Shown here: positions 34,751 to 43,108 of the stretch, piece by piece
How the letters are laid out: each line of letters opens with the position of its first letter
Position numbering within the stretch: position 1 is the stretch's first letter
Source: JBNAVY01 sp049700195
GTDB lineage: Bacteria > Bacillota > Thermoanaerobacteria > Thermoanaerobacterales > Thermoanaerobacteraceae
DNA: 43,108 nt
Direction of reading: 5' to 3'
Assembly (NCBI GenBank): GCA_049700195.1
Contig: JBNAVY010000017.1
Span: 1 to 43,108 of the forward strand
The notes under the pieces: model-generated
Database searches by the model: none
The model's input: the letters and a program-made list of their open reading frames with translations, nothing else
What the model was told of the DNA's origin: nothing
Translations under genes and position numbers: made by a program

Positions 34751-35071
34751 ATGTACACATATATGAAAGCAATGCTTTATTGCCTTCATTGTAGAGAAGA
34801 AACAGAACATACGATAACATATGAAGGTAATACAATAAAAAGTATAAAATGTGAAAAATGTGGAACTGAAATAGAAATAAACAAAGAAAATGCAAAAAAG
34901 AACTATACAGAAGAATTTTTAGATAGAGTTTTAACAAAGCCCCAGAGAATGACAGAAGAACTTCAAAAAGATATAGGATCATTTCTTTTTTCTTTACCTG
35001 TTAGAATAATTACAAAGCCTTATAGAATTCTAGAAGAAGTAAAAATAAAGATTAAAAAGGGAGATGAATAA
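34751..35071 (+). CDS. Small zinc-ribbon-like protein of unknown function
   Basis: This 106-residue protein has two CxxC pairs, CLHC (~residues 11-14) and CEKC (~34-37), that likely bind one zinc ion. The region from ~45 on is charged and amphipathic, with a short hydrophobic stretch FLFSLPVRIITKP near 80-90. I do not recognise a named family. ATG 34751 lies seven bases after AGGAAG; it starts 18 bp after the E2 stop and has no terminator between, so it is probably the last gene of the PTS-dehydrogenase operon. Its composition is closer to the surrounding genome than to E2. Function unknown; a housekeeping or chaperone-like role cannot be judged. Confidence 0.7.
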   Translation: MYTYMKAMLYCLHCREETEHTITYEGNTIKSIKCEKCGTEIEINKENAKKNYTEEFLDRVLTKPQRMTEELQKDIGSFLFSLPVRIITKPYRILEEVKIKIKKGDE

Positions 35072-35086
35072 TAAAAATTTTCTTAT

Positions 35087-35115
35087 TTGTTTTTCCTCCT
35101 TTGTTTCTGTATAAT
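35087..35115 (+). promoter_or_regulatory. Sigma-A promoter of the MFS gene
   Basis: TTGTTT (35087-35092), a 17-bp spacer and TATAAT (35110-35115) place a start near 35122, about 30 bp before the MFS start codon. The same -35 hexamer is seen at 3753. Confidence 0.6.
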
Positions 35116-35151
35116 TAATCTACAGGATAAAAAAACAGGGAGGATATTTTA

Positions 35152-36312
35152 TTGAGAAAAAATGCATATACAATTGCAGTAATTTATATATTAATGATGC
35201 TGATAGGAATAATAGAAAATGCCAAGGGTCCCCTTATACTTAACATTAAAAACTTTTATAGTGTTGACTATACAATGATGGGTTTATTTTTATCTATAGG
35301 AAGTTTAGGATTTATATTGTCAACATTTATTGGTGGGTTTTTATCGGATAAAATAGGCAGAAAGAAAATTTTAATAATAGGTCTTTTTCTTATTTTATCA
35401 GGAACAATTGGTATATTTATTTCATATAAATTTTTAGTATTTATTATTTTTGTGTTTATAATGAATATGGGGATGGGCTTAGTTGAGATGGGTATTAATG
35501 CTGTTGCTTCTATTGTATTTATAATAAATCAAGCAATCATGATGAATTTGTTACATTTTTTTTATGGTGTTGGAGCTATTATTTCTCCTAATATGACTGT
35601 TAAATTATTGCATTTTAATTTTTCATGGCAGCAAGTATATTTATTTATTGCTTTTATTACTACTATATTGATTATTACTACATTTGGAATTAACATAAAA
35701 GGTGAGGAGAAAAAAATAATAAAACAAAAAGTTAATTATGTAAATATACTAAAAAATAAAAGGATGTGGATATTTGCAATTATGCTTGGGTTCTATGTTG
35801 CTTCAGAACTTGGTATAGGTAATTGGGCTGTTACATTTTTTAGGACTCAATATGAACTTGATAATACAATAAGCTCATTTTTGCTAGCTGTATTTTTTGC
35901 TACATTTACTTTTGGGAGATTAGTAGGAGGATTTATAGTAGAAAAAATTGGATATTTAAAAAGTCTGTTTATTTTTTCCTTGTTTTCTTTTATTTTTATT
36001 TTAGGAGGTCTGACAGGAGAAAAATTTGCATTTTTAATTCCATTAGCGGGTTTTTTTTATTCTATAATTTTTCCTACAACTATTGCCGTAATTATGAAGG
36101 AATTTAAAAAACATGTAACGGTTATAATTGGAATTATACTAACAATTAGTTCTACAATAAACATGTTTGCAAATTTTTTAATTGGTAAATTAAATGATAT
36201 TTTTGGAGTTTTTATAGGATTTTTATCTATAGTAATTTTTATGTTATTTGTTGTTGGTTTTTCTTTATTTTTATTAAAAACCAAAGTTAAGGATGATTTA
36301 GAAGAAATATAA
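35152..36312 (+). CDS. MFS transporter
   Basis: This 386-residue membrane protein has 12 hydrophobic segments. The loop 2-3 motif FLSDKIGRKKIL (residues ~63-74) is the major-facilitator motif A. It resembles sugar or organic-acid carriers of the FucP-like/YfkF group, but the substrate cannot be fixed. Translation starts at TTG 35152, seven bases after GGGAGGA; no suitable ATG is in frame. It has its own promoter, so it is not simply part of the sigma-54 operon. Position between the dehydrogenase genes and the second LevR-type regulator suggests a related substrate, but this is inference. Confidence 0.88.
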   Translation: MRKNAYTIAVIYILMMLIGIIENAKGPLILNIKNFYSVDYTMMGLFLSIGSLGFILSTFIGGFLSDKIGRKKILIIGLFLILSGTIGIFISYKFLVFIIFVFIMNMGMGLVEMGINAVASIVFIINQAIMMNLLHFFYGVGAIISPNMTVKLLHFNFSWQQVYLFIAFITTILIITTFGINIKGEEKKIIKQKVNYVNILKNKRMWIFAIMLGFYVASELGIGNWAVTFFRTQYELDNTISSFLLAVFFATFTFGRLVGGFIVEKIGYLKSLFIFSLFSFIFILGGLTGEKFAFLIPLAGFFYSIIFPTTIAVIMKEFKKHVTVIIGIILTISSTINMFANFLIGKLNDIFGVFIGFLSIVIFMLFVVGFSLFLLKTKVKDDLEEI

Positions 36313-36323
36313 TATATTTATTA

Positions 36324-36355
36324 TTGTTAATTTTTTTTATTTTTTATGATATACT
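36324..36355 (+). promoter_or_regulatory. Possible sigma-A promoter of the second LevR gene
   Basis: TGA-TATACT (36347-36355) is an extended -10, with TTGTTA (36324-36329) 20 bp upstream, longer than optimal. No GG-N10-GC pair occurs here, unlike before the first LevR gene. Confidence 0.35.
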
Positions 36356-36396
36356 TTTTATAAATCATAACCATTATACTAAAGGGGAGACGTTCC

Positions 36397-39144
36397 TTGA
36401 CCAATAAAGAAAGAATTTTAAATTTAATCAAACATTTATCAAAGGAAATAGATTTAAAAACAAAAAGAGGTTTTACTGCACAGGATATTGCTAATGAATT
36501 AAATTTAAAGAGAAACGTCGCAAGCCATTTATTAAATGAACTTTATAAAGAAGGCAAAATAATTAAAATAAATACAAGGCCTGTCTATTTTTTAGATAAA
36601 GAAATTTATGAAGAAAAAGCTAGAGATATAAAAGCAGATATAAATAATAATTATGGTATAGTAAAAATTTCAAGTGATGACCCTTTTACAAAGCTTATAG
36701 GATATAACGGCAGCCTTAAAACACAAGTGAAGTTATGTAAATCTGCGGCTTCTTATCCACCCAATGGACTACCTATTTTGCTAATTGGAAATACAGGAGT
36801 AGGTAAAAGTTTTATTGCACAACTTATTTATGAATATGCTAAATCCATTGGTGCTATAGATGAAAATGCTCCTTATGTAATATTTAATTGTGCTGAATAT
36901 GTCAATAATCCTGAACTTCTTTCCGCTAACCTTTTTGGCTACTCAAAAGGAGCATTTACAGGTGCTGATAAAGATAAACCTGGCCTTTTAGAAGAGGCGG
37001 ATGGAGGATATTTGTTCTTGGATGAAGTTCACAGACTTTCGCCAGAAGGGCAGGAAAAACTGTTTCTATTTTTGGACAAAGGCATATTTAGAAGGCTTGG
37101 TGAGACAGGCAATTGGAAGAATGCAAAAGTAAGGTTTATCTTTGCTACAACTGAAGACCCTGAACAAACCTTTACAAAGACTTTTTTAAGAAGAATACCG
37201 TTAGTTGTAAACATTCCCTCTCTCTATGATAGGCCTTTACATGAAAGGTTACAACTTATCTATAACTTTTACAAAATTGAGGCCAAGAATTTGGGAATGG
37301 ATATTTTAATAAGCAAACAAGTCCTGAATGTACTTCTTAAAACCAAAATATCTGGCAACATTGGCAAACTTATAAATGTAATAAAATATAGCTGTGCTCA
37401 AGCCTATAACCATGTCATAATAGAGAAAACAAATATATTGCGAATTCATCTATATGACCTACCAAGAGAAATGCAGGCCGATTTAGATATAATAAAGAGT
37501 AATTTTCATTTTAACGGTATGTTGATTTCTCATAATAGAAAAGATGAAGATTTGATATGGGACAAAGAAGACAATAAAGATGTATATGAAGTAGTAAGCA
37601 AAATATTTGTGCTATTTGAGAAATATAATAATAGGGAAATAAATGCTGACAGTTTTAAAAAAGATGCTTTGATTTATTTAAATGAGTTTACAGATAAAAT
37701 AATTTTTAAAAACGACAATACCTATATAGATTCAATAGTTTTCAATGCTATCAAAAATATAGTAGAAAATGTGCTAAATATAATACAAAATATGTACGGA
37801 ATTAAATATTATGGCAATTCGGTTTTGGTATTGACCCATTTTATTAATTATTTATTAAGCGATGTAACTTACGAGAAGTATTCTGAGAATATAAAAGTGG
37901 TATTGGGAGTTTTGAAAAATGTTTTTCCCAAAGAGTTTATAATAGCTAATAAAATGGTAGAACTTATTGAAGTTAACCTGGACGTCAAGCTCAACCAAAT
38001 AGCTGTAATTTATTTTACACTTTATATTAAAAGCTTAAATAAAAGTGACAATTCAAATCTGATAAATTCTATAATAATAGCCCATGGTTATTCAACTGCC
38101 AGCAGCATAGCTAGTGTCGCCAATAGGCTTTTGGGACAGTTTGTTTTTGAAGCTTTTGATATGCCAATTGAGATGTCGACACAAGAGATTATGCTAAAAG
38201 TTCAAGATTATTTAAGAAATATAGATACCTCCAAAGGCATTATTATATTAGTAGACATGGGTTCTTTAGAGGAGATATACAAGTCTTTAACTGATATTGT
38301 TGAGGGAGACATAGCAATTATTAATAATATTACTACTCAATTGGCTTTAGACGTGGGAAATAGAATATTGCAAAATCAACCTTTAGAGCAAATTGTAACA
38401 GAGGCTATACAGAAAAATAGCAGCAGTTATAGATTCATTGAATCTCAACAAAATAGAGAAAATGCCATTCTAACAACTTGTGTGACAGGAATCGGCACAG
38501 CAGTTAAAATAAAAGACCTTTTAAAAGAATGTTTTACAAATGAAGATATTGAGATTATTCCATATGATTACAGCAGATTAAAAGGCAATGGGATAAAAGA
38601 TGAGATATTCAAAAATTTTAATGTTAAGCTAATCATTGGGACAGCTGACCCTGGAATAAAAGATATACCTTATTTGTCTTTGGAAGATTTAATTGCTGGC
38701 AAAGGAGATATTTTGTTAAGTAAAATATTAAGAGGTATTGTCGACGATGAAACTATACAGCAAATCAATCAAACGATAGTCCGACTTTTTTCTTTACAAA
38801 ATGTATTACATCACTTAACTATATTAAACCCTGATAAAATAATTGCTCAAGTAGAAAAAGCTATTTCAGATTTAGAAAGATTTATTGGAGTTAAATTTTC
38901 TAATGATTTAAAAATAAGTTTGTATATACACGTCAGTGTAATGATTGAAAGACTAGTTATGAAAGAACCAATAACCTCTTACAGTAATTTAGAGGAATTT
39001 AAACAGTGTCATATACAGTTCATAGATTTTGTTAAAGCTTCTTTTAGTGTCATAGAAGAAACTTATAAAGTAGATATACCGACGACGGAAATAGGGTTTA
39101 TATATGATATTATACACTCTAAGATAAAAGATTTGGCTGTTTAA
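36397..39144 (+). CDS. LevR-family sigma-54 activator with two PRDs
   Basis: This 915-residue paralogue of the first regulator starts with an HTH (~1-70), a sigma-54 AAA+ domain (~95-350) with Walker A GNTGVGKS (131-138) and GAFTGAD (185-191), then PRD1 (H481 in LTHFINY), an EIIA-Man-like domain (H563 in IAHGYSTA), an EIIB-Gat-like segment (C695 in TCVTGIGT) and PRD2 (H845 in YIHVSVMIERL). The C-terminus is a PRD, not the EIIA-2 domain of its sister. TTG 36397 follows AAAGGGGAG. GAFTGAD is intact, so a sigma-54 target is expected; none is adjacent, and the sequence after the gene looks like a decayed one. Its sugar signal is unknown. Confidence 0.92.
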   Translation: MTNKERILNLIKHLSKEIDLKTKRGFTAQDIANELNLKRNVASHLLNELYKEGKIIKINTRPVYFLDKEIYEEKARDIKADINNNYGIVKISSDDPFTKLIGYNGSLKTQVKLCKSAASYPPNGLPILLIGNTGVGKSFIAQLIYEYAKSIGAIDENAPYVIFNCAEYVNNPELLSANLFGYSKGAFTGADKDKPGLLEEADGGYLFLDEVHRLSPEGQEKLFLFLDKGIFRRLGETGNWKNAKVRFIFATTEDPEQTFTKTFLRRIPLVVNIPSLYDRPLHERLQLIYNFYKIEAKNLGMDILISKQVLNVLLKTKISGNIGKLINVIKYSCAQAYNHVIIEKTNILRIHLYDLPREMQADLDIIKSNFHFNGMLISHNRKDEDLIWDKEDNKDVYEVVSKIFVLFEKYNNREINADSFKKDALIYLNEFTDKIIFKNDNTYIDSIVFNAIKNIVENVLNIIQNMYGIKYYGNSVLVLTHFINYLLSDVTYEKYSENIKVVLGVLKNVFPKEFIIANKMVELIEVNLDVKLNQIAVIYFTLYIKSLNKSDNSNLINSIIIAHGYSTASSIASVANRLLGQFVFEAFDMPIEMSTQEIMLKVQDYLRNIDTSKGIIILVDMGSLEEIYKSLTDIVEGDIAIINNITTQLALDVGNRILQNQPLEQIVTEAIQKNSSSYRFIESQQNRENAILTTCVTGIGTAVKIKDLLKECFTNEDIEIIPYDYSRLKGNGIKDEIFKNFNVKLIIGTADPGIKDIPYLSLEDLIAGKGDILLSKILRGIVDDETIQQINQTIVRLFSLQNVLHHLTILNPDKIIAQVEKAISDLERFIGVKFSNDLKISLYIHVSVMIERLVMKEPITSYSNLEEFKQCHIQFIDFVKASFSVIEETYKVDIPTTEIGFIYDIIHSKIKDLAV

Positions 39145-39145
39145 G

Positions 39146-39185
39146 AAGCATGTCAGGTAGTTTTACACTACTTGGCATGCTTTTT
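39146..39185 (+). terminator. Terminator after the second LevR gene
   Basis: AAGCATGTCAGGTAGT (39146-39161) pairs with ACTACTTGGCATGCTT (39167-39182), with two mismatched positions and loop TTTAC; five T follow the GCATGC arm. The left arm shares CATGTCAG(A/G)TAGTT with the sigma-54 promoter region after the first LevR gene. Confidence 0.75.
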
Positions 39186-39192
39186 GAATATT
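39172..39192 (+). promoter_or_regulatory. Degenerate sigma-54 promoter-like sequence
   Basis: TTGGCATGCTTTTTG followed by AATATT aligns with the functional-looking site at 29061-29082 except for four substitutions and one deleted base, the C of the invariant -12 GC. It is therefore probably inactive. It overlaps the terminator. Confidence 0.5.
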
Positions 39193-39324
39193 GAAAAAGT
39201 AATCTATTTAAAAAATTTAAAAATTTTAATAATAATTATTTATGAAGGAGGAATGTACGCTATTAATCTAAATATTTACTCGAGTACCCGAACTATTTTG
39301 CAATAACTTTTAGGAGGTTAAGAT

Positions 39325-42300
39325 ATGAATAATTCAAAGAAAAGAACAAATTTCATTTGGATGATTATTTTCATCTTTTTATTTACCAATTTGATAAGTT
39401 TTAATAATGTAAAAGCAGAAATGTTTCAGCAAAATTCTTTATCCTATGTTGATTGGAATAGTATCAATCCTATAGGAGTATATGAAAATAAATTGAACAC
39501 AGTAAAAGCTTTACAAAAAGATGGGATGTTATATGTATATATAAAAAGTGAAGAAAAAATAGATGATAATACCATTGTTTATATTGATTCTGGTAGTAAG
39601 CAAGGAGTTAACATTCCTATTTGGACTGATTCTAAGAATATAGATTACAAAATTGTAAATAAGGAGCTTTATAAATATATAGAAGGTGCATGGGTAAAAA
39701 TAGGAGAAGTTCAATTTGCAGGAAATGATAAAATTAAAGAGGTAGGAGTTCCATTAAACTTGTTAGGTATTATATCCGGAAGAGAGGTTAAGATTGGTGT
39801 AACTATAAGTGGTAATTATTTACCTGAGCCTTCCAGTATGCTTATGAATGTTGATCTTCCATTACCCTTATTTGGACCAGAAGTCAATATTAAAGTTGAT
39901 GGAAAGATTGATGATTGGAGTTTAGTAGAGCCATTATACGAAAACATTGATCAAGATGCCAGATTATATGCAGCTATTAAAAATGGCAAACTATATATTA
40001 TGTTAAAAGGTAATATAACAAATAATAGTAATGATATTTTTATAGATATTGATGATAACAGTGAGACGGGGTTTAAAAGTTGGGCATGGAATGATTTAGG
40101 AGCAGATTATTTGATGGAAAATGGTATTTTATACAAACACTCTGGTGCAGGTTGGAATTGGGAGCAAATAAATACTTCTGTTGTTGAATATGTATATAGC
40201 GATGTATATAATGGAACAGGGAAAGTAATAGAAATGTCTATTAATTTAAAAGATATTGGTGGAGATAATATAAAAAGTATCAGGTTAGCTTTTAATAGTG
40301 GCAATACATATTTACCAGAACCTAATAATTATACCAAAATTGTACCTCTATCAATGCCTCAAATAATAGTTGATGGTAATGAAGATGAGTGGATTATGAT
40401 AAAACCTATAGCAGAAGGGCAAGGAAGATTAAAATTTCTCAAAGCTATTAGAGATGGTAATAGACTTAACGTTTTGGCAAAGGGAGAATTGGGAGAAACA
40501 AACGGTATTTTTCTTGATGTAGATGACAATATGAATACTGGAAGTATAATATGGGCATGGCCTAACAATGGAGCTGATTATTTGATTCTAAATGGAGAAG
40601 TATACAAAAGCACAGGTCCGGGATGGTCATGGGAGCTACTACCAGGAGTAAAGGCTGATTGGATTGTAAAAGGTGATGTACTTGAGGCATCAATTGATTT
40701 GAGTGTACTAGAGAATGTCAATGATAACATGAAATTATCTTTTTACATTGAGACTCCAGAAACTTTTTTACCTGAAGCAGGTACAAAAATGGTTAAACCA
40801 CTATCAAACCTAGGAATCAATATAGTTGTGGATGGCAATGATGAGGAGTGGGGGCTTATAAGTAGTGGGATTTTCAAAAGTGCTACAAAATTTAGACTTT
40901 ATGCAGTAGAAGATGATAGGAAATTATATATAAAGATAGATGGAAGTAAGCTAAACACTAACAATACTATCTATATAGATACAAACAATGAAAAGGATAA
41001 TTATGTTACTATTCCATGGAAAGATGGGAGAGCAAATTATAAAATAGAGAGAGGTTCTCTATATAAATATAATAATGGGGAATGGACAAGATTAAGCAAA
41101 GTAAATATTTATGTAGAAAGTGGAAGAATTGAATATGAAGTTAATTTGAAACAATTAGGATTAGAAAACTCTTCGAATGTCAAAATTGCTGCATTTATAA
41201 ATAATGCTATTTATATCCCTGCATTGCAAGAAGAAATGGCTATGATAAATACGTTTATACATAGGGATAGAGATACAAATACTTTTTATCCCTATGAGAT
41301 TTTTGAAGTCCTCAATAATCCGTACATGGGCTTTGTATCCTGGGCAAAAGCGGGTGATACAGGTTACGAACAAACTTTAGCATATGTAGGATTAAGCTGG
41401 AGGGAAATTGAACCACAAAAAGGTGAGTATGCATGGGGTGAAATAGAAAAACGATATTTATTTGATGAATGGACTAAGAAAGGAGTTAAATTGATTTTAA
41501 GAATCTATCTTGATGAACCAAGGCTTGAAAGGAGTGGGAAAGAAAATCTAAATGATCTTGATATTCCAGTGTGGTTGTATAATGAAATTGGGGGCGATGG
41601 CACATGGTATTATAAAGAAGAAATTGGAGGAGGAGGGTTTAGTCCTAACTATAGTAATGAAAAATTAATCATTAACCATGAACTGTTGATTAAAGCATTG
41701 GGAGAAAAATATAATAATGACCCAAGGATAGCATTTATACAACTCGGTAGTCTTGGACATTGGGGAGAATGGCATACATGGCCACCTGGTTCAGGTGAAT
41801 TTCCCACTACAGAAGTTTCAGATAAATACGTCGAACATTATATAAAATATTTTCCTAATAAAATAATTGGAATGAGAAAACCTTTTGATATTGCTGCAGA
41901 TAATAAATTAGGATTATATAATGATATGTTTGGAGATAAAGGAGCTACTGAAGAGTGGATTAATTGGTTTATGCAGGGAAGATACGATGAGTATAATGGG
42001 AAATACATGAAATCAATGCCTGATTTCTGGAAATATGCCTATTCTGGTGGAGAGTTTGCTTTTGGGAATGCATTGATTTTTTTAACCGATGACAAAATTG
42101 CCGACACACTAAGACTAGCGAGAATGAGCCACACAAGTTTTTTGGGACCATCTTCACCCTTAGATATAGGAATAATTAATGATAAAGTTGTTGTCTCAAG
42201 GGAGGATAAAAAACCATTACCAGAGGGACATCCGATTAAAGAAAATATTGATATCCTTCATAAAACGATGGGATATAGATTTGTTTTAGAATCTTTTTCC

Positions 42301-43108
42301 CACAATAAATATGTAAAACAAGGTGAGAAATTAAATATTAAGATGGTCTGGAATAACAGAGGTATATCTCCATTTTATTATAAATGGCCTATACAGATAT
42401 CCTTAGCTAATACAAAAGGTGACATAATTTACTCTTGGAATTTAGAAGAAGATATTAGAAAATGGTTACCTGGTATATCAAAAGTAGATACCGATATTGT
42501 TATTCCAAAAAATATTACTCCAGGTGAATATACATTTTTAGTATCTATCAATGAACCAACTTTTAATAAACCTGCGATAAAGCTTGCTATTGATGGGATT
42601 AGAGAAGATGGAAGATATATTCTTGACAAATTTGTAATTTTATCGGCATCAGCGTTTAAGCCCGAACCAACTTTGCCAGCAAAGCCAATTGAAGAAGTAT
42701 CACAAGGCAAAGTAATTGTGGGAAATAACACAACAACACTTATAATAGACGAAAACAAAATTGAAAAAGACATAAAAGACACTTCAATGAAAGAAATACA
42801 ATTTAACTTAACAAATATAGGGACTACATCTAAAAAAGTATTAGAAATACCTATAGATGTACTTAATTTAATAGCAGAGAATAAGAAAGACGTAGTAGTA
42901 AAATCAGATGAAATAACCCTCAAATTTGAATCAAAAACATTTATAGTCTCAAAAGAAGTGCTGGATTTAATAAACAAGGAAGGCTCAATAACCCTTACAA
43001 TAGATAAGAAGTCAAAACCTGAATACAACGCTTATAAGCCTGTATCAAACGTCTATGACATAACAATAAAAGCAGGAGAAAACAAAATAAAAATAGACAC
43101 ACCAGTAA
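39325..43108 (+). CDS. Secreted multi-module protein with DUF4832-like glycoside-hydrolase domain (incomplete)
   Basis: At least 1261 residues; the frame stays open at the window end, and the final TAA bases are out of frame. A signal peptide spans ~1-32. Four related ~150-residue modules (about 33-180, 187-340, 345-493, 498-640) carry VDG..DEW starts, ADYL/LYK.SG.GW.W centres and mostly close on YLPE; they resemble CBM9/DOMON-type sugar-binding domains. Residues ~655-1000 look like DUF4832, a GH42/GH-A-like barrel: NNPYMGF (664-670), LSWREIEPQKGEY and GHWGEWH (811-817), with E815 a candidate catalytic acid. A beta domain (~1020-1110) and the start of a module (~1128 on) typical before SLH domains follow. 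ATG 39325 lies seven bases after AGGAGG. The substrate is unknown. Confidence 0.82.
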   Translation, partial: MNNSKKRTNFIWMIIFIFLFTNLISFNNVKAEMFQQNSLSYVDWNSINPIGVYENKLNTVKALQKDGMLYVYIKSEEKIDDNTIVYIDSGSKQGVNIPIWTDSKNIDYKIVNKELYKYIEGAWVKIGEVQFAGNDKIKEVGVPLNLLGIISGREVKIGVTISGNYLPEPSSMLMNVDLPLPLFGPEVNIKVDGKIDDWSLVEPLYENIDQDARLYAAIKNGKLYIMLKGNITNNSNDIFIDIDDNSETGFKSWAWNDLGADYLMENGILYKHSGAGWNWEQINTSVVEYVYSDVYNGTGKVIEMSINLKDIGGDNIKSIRLAFNSGNTYLPEPNNYTKIVPLSMPQIIVDGNEDEWIMIKPIAEGQGRLKFLKAIRDGNRLNVLAKGELGETNGIFLDVDDNMNTGSIIWAWPNNGADYLILNGEVYKSTGPGWSWELLPGVKADWIVKGDVLEASIDLSVLENVNDNMKLSFYIETPETFLPEAGTKMVKPLSNLGINIVVDGNDEEWGLISSGIFKSATKFRLYAVEDDRKLYIKIDGSKLNTNNTIYIDTNNEKDNYVTIPWKDGRANYKIERGSLYKYNNGEWTRLSKVNIYVESGRIEYEVNLKQLGLENSSNVKIAAFINNAIYIPALQEEMAMINTFIHRDRDTNTFYPYEIFEVLNNPYMGFVSWAKAGDTGYEQTLAYVGLSWREIEPQKGEYAWGEIEKRYLFDEWTKKGVKLILRIYLDEPRLERSGKENLNDLDIPVWLYNEIGGDGTWYYKEEIGGGGFSPNYSNEKLIINHELLIKALGEKYNNDPRIAFIQLGSLGHWGEWHTWPPGSGEFPTTEVSDKYVEHYIKYFPNKIIGMRKPFDIAADNKLGLYNDMFGDKGATEEWINWFMQGRYDEYNGKYMKSMPDFWKYAYSGGEFAFGNALIFLTDDKIADTLRLARMSHTSFLGPSSPLDIGIINDKVVVSREDKKPLPEGHPIKENIDILHKTMGYRFVLESFSHNKYVKQGEKLNIKMVWNNRGISPFYYKWPIQISLANTKGDIIYSWNLEEDIRKWLPGISKVDTDIVIPKNITPGEYTFLVSINEPTFNKPAIKLAIDGIREDGRYILDKFVILSASAFKPEPTLPAKPIEEVSQGKVIVGNNTTTLIIDENKIEKDIKDTSMKEIQFNLTNIGTTSKKVLEIPIDVLNLIAENKKDVVVKSDEITLKFESKTFIVSKEVLDLINKEGSITLTIDKKSKPEYNAYKPVSNVYDITIKAGENKIKIDTPV

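Noticed and set aside
39253..39306. 17-codon open frame after AAGGAGG in front of the terminal gene
   Set aside because: The ribosome site is only one base from the ATG, and the peptide has no features. Possibly a remnant of a lost gene start.
42429..43028. Antisense open frame of 199 codons in the terminal gene
   Set aside because: Opposes a well-supported reading frame, lacks a ribosome site and has no recognisable domain.
43106..43108. TAA at the end of the window as stop of the terminal gene
   Set aside because: It is out of frame with ATG 39325; the frame is still open, so the gene is incomplete.

Overview
The window looks like a chromosomal segment of a low-GC, Gram-positive, endospore-forming, flagellated anaerobe of the Thermoanaerobacter/Thermoanaerobacterium type (inference). 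The evidence is an AT-rich sequence with strong AGGAGG-type ribosome sites, sporulation genes (spoIID, spoIIQ, spoIIID), flagellar rod/hook genes, S-layer (SLH) proteins and PTS genes under LevR-type regulators. All recognised genes lie on the + strand. I see no rRNA, tRNA, CRISPR array, transposase or phage gene.

Layout. 1-5.5 kb holds an OPT-family transporter, a small PqqD-like protein, alanine dehydrogenase and a free-standing PEP/pyruvate-binding (ATP-grasp) protein. 5.8-15.2 kb is a cell-surface block: a 1770-residue IPT/TIG-repeat protein with an FN3 domain, then two SLH proteins. 15.2-17.6 kb carries spoIID, spoIIQ and spoIIID. 17.7-20.8 kb carries mbl, two flagellar rod/hook genes (flhO, flhP) and a FlgJ-type rod-binding gene, behind a textbook sigma-D promoter flanked by two Spo0A-box matches. 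The order spoIIQ-spoIIID-mbl-flhO-flhP-fabZ resembles that of Bacillus subtilis. 20.9-26.0 kb holds fabZ, murJ, a DUF362 ferredoxin protein, a 58-residue membrane peptide, a YfiH/PgeF enzyme and an SGNH hydrolase.

26.1-39.2 kb is the most distinctive part. Two paralogous LevR-type sigma-54 activators bracket a Gat-family PTS (EIIA, EIIB, EIIC), a cupin, an acetoin/pyruvate dehydrogenase-type E1-alpha, E1-beta and E2 without an E3, a small zinc-ribbon protein and an MFS transporter. A consensus sigma-54 promoter sits directly before EIIA. The sequence after the second regulator resembles that promoter but has lost one base of the invariant -12 GC. Cupin to E2 has a sharply different, A-rich and T-poor coding composition.

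39.3 kb to the end is an incomplete secreted protein: about four CBM9/DOMON-like modules, a DUF4832-like glycoside-hydrolase-type domain, and the start of a module of the kind that precedes SLH anchors. It runs off the window in frame; the TAA at the last three bases is out of frame.

Working together (inference): LevR1, sensing PTS phosphorylation, would switch on the PTS and probably the 2-oxoacid dehydrogenase genes with RNA polymerase-sigma-54. The surface proteins and the terminal hydrolase would provide an S-layer-attached polysaccharide-handling face. The sporulation and motility genes sit at a conserved junction where Spo0A may repress the motility promoter.
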